This document shows, piece by piece, positions 62,523-64,000 of a stretch of DNA of 64,000 nucleotides. Each line of letters begins with the position of its first letter. Position 1 is the first letter of the stretch. The notes beneath the pieces were generated by a model. The model was given only the letters and a program-made list of their open reading frames with translations. It was not told where the DNA came from and did no database searches. The stretch covers positions 3,036,001 through 3,100,000 of the forward strand of contig NZ_CP076135.1 in assembly GCF_018736105.1 (NCBI RefSeq), given 5' to 3'. This DNA is from Bradyrhizobium sediminis. Its GTDB lineage: Bacteria; Pseudomonadota; Alphaproteobacteria; Rhizobiales; Xanthobacteraceae. A program made the translations under genes and the position numbers.

Positions 62523-62541
62523 TCAAAGTGGGAGTTTCACC

Positions 62542-63753
62542 GTGGCACTGATGCCCGTCGCCGACGCCCTCGCCGCGGTTCTCGCCGGCGTCGAGCCGCT
62601 GCCGGAGGAAATGGTCGCGCTGGATGCGGCCTACCACCGAGTGCTGGCGCGCGACGTCGCGGCGTTGCGGACCCAGCCGCCGCAGGCGATGTCGGCGATG
62701 GACGGTTATGCGGTGCGCGCCGCCGACGCCTCTCATGTGGCGGCGCGGCTCAAGGTGATCGGCGAGGTCGCGGCCGGCCGCCCGTTCGAAAGGACGGTCG
62801 GCGCGGGCGAGGCGGTGCGGATTTTTACCGGCGGCGTGATCCCTGCGGGCGCCGACGCCGTCATCATCCAGGAAGATACCGTCGTCGAGGACGGCGGCAT
62901 CACGATCACGGAAGCCGCGCGGCCCGGGCGGCATATCCGCCCGGCCGGCATCGACTTTCGCGAGGGCGACGTGTTGTTGCCGCGCGGAACCCGCCTCACC
63001 GACCGCGATCTCTCGCTGGCCGCGGGCATGAACCACCCGGAGTTGGCCGTGCATCGCCGGCCGAAAGTGGCGATGCTCGCCACCGGCGACGAGCTTGTGA
63101 TGCCAGGCTCGATCCCCGGCCCCGGACAGATCGTCTATTCCAATGGCTACGCGCTGCGGGCGCTGGCCCGGGGTGCAGGCGCCGAGACCGTCGATCTCGG
63201 CATCGCCGCCGACACCGTCGAGGCCACCACGTCAGGCATCCGCCGCGCCCGCGACAGCGGCGCCGACATCCTCGTCACCATGGGCGGCGCATCGGTCGGC
63301 GACCACGACCTGGTCAAGCGCTCGCTGGAGGCCGAGGGCGTCGCCATGGCGTTCTGGCGGATCGCGATGCGGCCGGGCAAGCCGATGATGCACGGGCGGC
63401 TCGGCGCGATGCGGGTGATCGGCCTGCCCGGCAATCCCGTGTCGTCCTATGTCTGCGGCTTCCTGTTCCTGGCGCCGCTGATTCGCGCGCTGTCCGGCCG
63501 GTCGGCCGTCCACCACGTCAGCGAAACGGCTTTGCTCGGGTCCGACGTCGCCGCCAACGACATGCGCGAGGACTATCTTCGCGCGCGTCTCGAGCGGCGC
63601 GCCGACGGCGTCCTGATCGCCACTCCGGTCAACCATCAGGACAGCTCGCTGCTCGGAAATCTCGCTGCGGCAGCGGCGCTCGTGATGCGCCGCCCGTTTG
63701 CGCCTGCCGCTGCCGCTGGCACGCCCTGCGAGATCCTGCGGCTTCCGGACTGA
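62542..63753 (+). CDS. moeA: Molybdopterin molybdenumtransferase MoeA
   Basis: Inserts molybdenum into adenylated molybdopterin. The product has 403 residues in the four-domain MoeA layout: SAMDGYAVRAADA near 50-62, the hinge domain with RIFTGGVIPAGADAVI, the MPT-binding MogA-like domain with GDELV and the GGASVGDHD loop, and VIGLPGNPVSSYV before the last domain. The start is GTG with GGGAG seven bases upstream; an ATG three codons later is possible. lexA follows on the same strand. Confidence 0.96.
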   Translation: MALMPVADALAAVLAGVEPLPEEMVALDAAYHRVLARDVAALRTQPPQAMSAMDGYAVRAADASHVAARLKVIGEVAAGRPFERTVGAGEAVRIFTGGVIPAGADAVIIQEDTVVEDGGITITEAARPGRHIRPAGIDFREGDVLLPRGTRLTDRDLSLAAGMNHPELAVHRRPKVAMLATGDELVMPGSIPGPGQIVYSNGYALRALARGAGAETVDLGIAADTVEATTSGIRRARDSGADILVTMGGASVGDHDLVKRSLEAEGVAMAFWRIAMRPGKPMMHGRLGAMRVIGLPGNPVSSYVCGFLFLAPLIRALSGRSAVHHVSETALLGSDVAANDMREDYLRARLERRADGVLIATPVNHQDSSLLGNLAAAAALVMRRPFAPAAAAGTPCEILRLPD

Positions 63754-63812
63754 CCCCAAAACCACCTGTCCCAACAAATCCTGCTGCGTTGACGATAAAT
63801 TAAGTGGTTGCG

Positions 63813-63827
63813 GAACACATATGGAAC
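63813..63827 (+). promoter_or_regulatory. LexA (SOS) box upstream of lexA
   Basis: GAAC-N7-GAAC in exact form, the direct-repeat operator of alphaproteobacterial LexA. It lies between a -35-like TTGCGG at 63808-63813 and a -10-like TATAGT at 63829-63834, so bound LexA would block the promoter. The lexA ATG is 142 bases downstream. Autoregulation of lexA is the expected result. Confidence 0.8.
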
Positions 63828-63968
63828 ATATAGTGTCTGTTCATGATTTGTTTCGAGTATTGGTGCCAGCTAATCGAAGTTCTGGAGTCTTTGATTCCCT
63901 GAACGCCTCGATTCCCGGAAAACGCCTCTCGGAATCGAATGACACCGTCAAACTGGGGATTGGTCGAG

Positions 63969-64000
63969 ATGCTCACGCGCAAACAATATGAACTCCTGCG
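63969..64000 (+). CDS. lexA: LexA repressor, start only (runs off the right edge)
   Basis: Eleven residues are visible, MLTRKQYELLR, which is the N-terminus of alphaproteobacterial LexA as I know it, from the winged-helix DNA-binding domain. A GAG six bases before the ATG could act as ribosome site. The position behind moeA and the SOS box upstream support the call. The rest of the gene is outside the window. Confidence 0.85.
   Translation, partial: MLTRKQYELL

Overview
The window is GC-rich chromosomal DNA from an alphaproteobacterium of the Rhizobiales. The best guess is Bradyrhizobium or a close relative in the same family (Rhodopseudomonas, Afipia). The reasons are the chained gene order secD-yajC / nlpD-pcm-surE-serS-tatCBA-scpBA-nagZ-SPOR-argS-dgt-erpA-xth-exoR-like / lpdA-pdhCBA-ftsB-eno / kdsA-pyrG-secG-tpiA-ppiD-trpDC-moaC-moeA-lexA, the direct-repeat type SOS box (GAAC-N7-GAAC) before lexA, the lipoyl domain on the E1-beta subunit of pyruvate dehydrogenase, and the style of the intergenic palindromic repeats. 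I see no rRNA, tRNA, transposase, integrase, phage gene, CRISPR array or plasmid function. This is core chromosome with small accessory inserts.

Layout. 1-3.4 kb: the end of a Sec locus (secD, yajC), a DUF815 AAA+ ATPase and a DHA2-type exporter. 3.7-19.5 kb, nearly all on the minus strand: envelope and chromosome housekeeping, namely a NlpD-type amidase activator, Pcm, SurE, SerS, the Tat translocon, ScpA/ScpB, NagZ, a SPOR protein, ArgS and Dgt, then ErpA on the plus strand. A single-domain response regulator sits antisense between pcm and surE. 19.5-24.6 kb: an RND efflux pair with an exported amidohydrolase. 24.7-28.1 kb: exonuclease III, an ExoR-like Sel1 protein and ilvD. 28.15-28.99 kb: the only long non-coding stretch, with inverted and direct repeats and a likely dispersed repeat. 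29-31.3 kb: a Bug-type binding protein and threonine synthase. 31.4-37.7 kb: the pyruvate dehydrogenase operon (E1-alpha, lipoylated E1-beta, a DUF5076 protein, E2, a small membrane protein, E3) downstream of a FtsB/DivIC protein. 37.8-50.8 kb: accessory metabolism and transport around eno, queF, a three-domain glutaminase and kdsA. 50.9-58.6 kb: pyrG, secG, tpiA, ppiD, trpD, trpC, moaC. 58.6-62.4 kb: four extra genes separating moaC from moeA. 62.5-64 kb: moeA and the start of lexA.

How the genes work together. The Sec and Tat genes serve protein export, and a Tat-type signal is visible on the Vgb-like propeller protein. NlpD, NagZ, the SPOR protein, FtsB and the M15-like protein concern cell-wall splitting, recycling and division. 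The pdh genes with eno and tpiA form a lower-glycolysis to acetyl-CoA block. trpD/trpC and moaC/moeA are tryptophan and molybdenum-cofactor steps.

I did not find a clearly new multi-gene system. The observations most worth following are a pair of REP-like palindromes translated in frame inside the E2 linker of pdhC, the repeat-rich non-coding block at 28.15-28.99 kb, a family of about 95-110 bp compound inverted repeats that fill gaps between genes, a ten-base homopolymer just upstream of a small zinc-ribbon gene, and the glutaminase-STAS-cyclic-nucleotide-binding fusion. Functions were assigned from visible motifs and gene order; no database search was possible.
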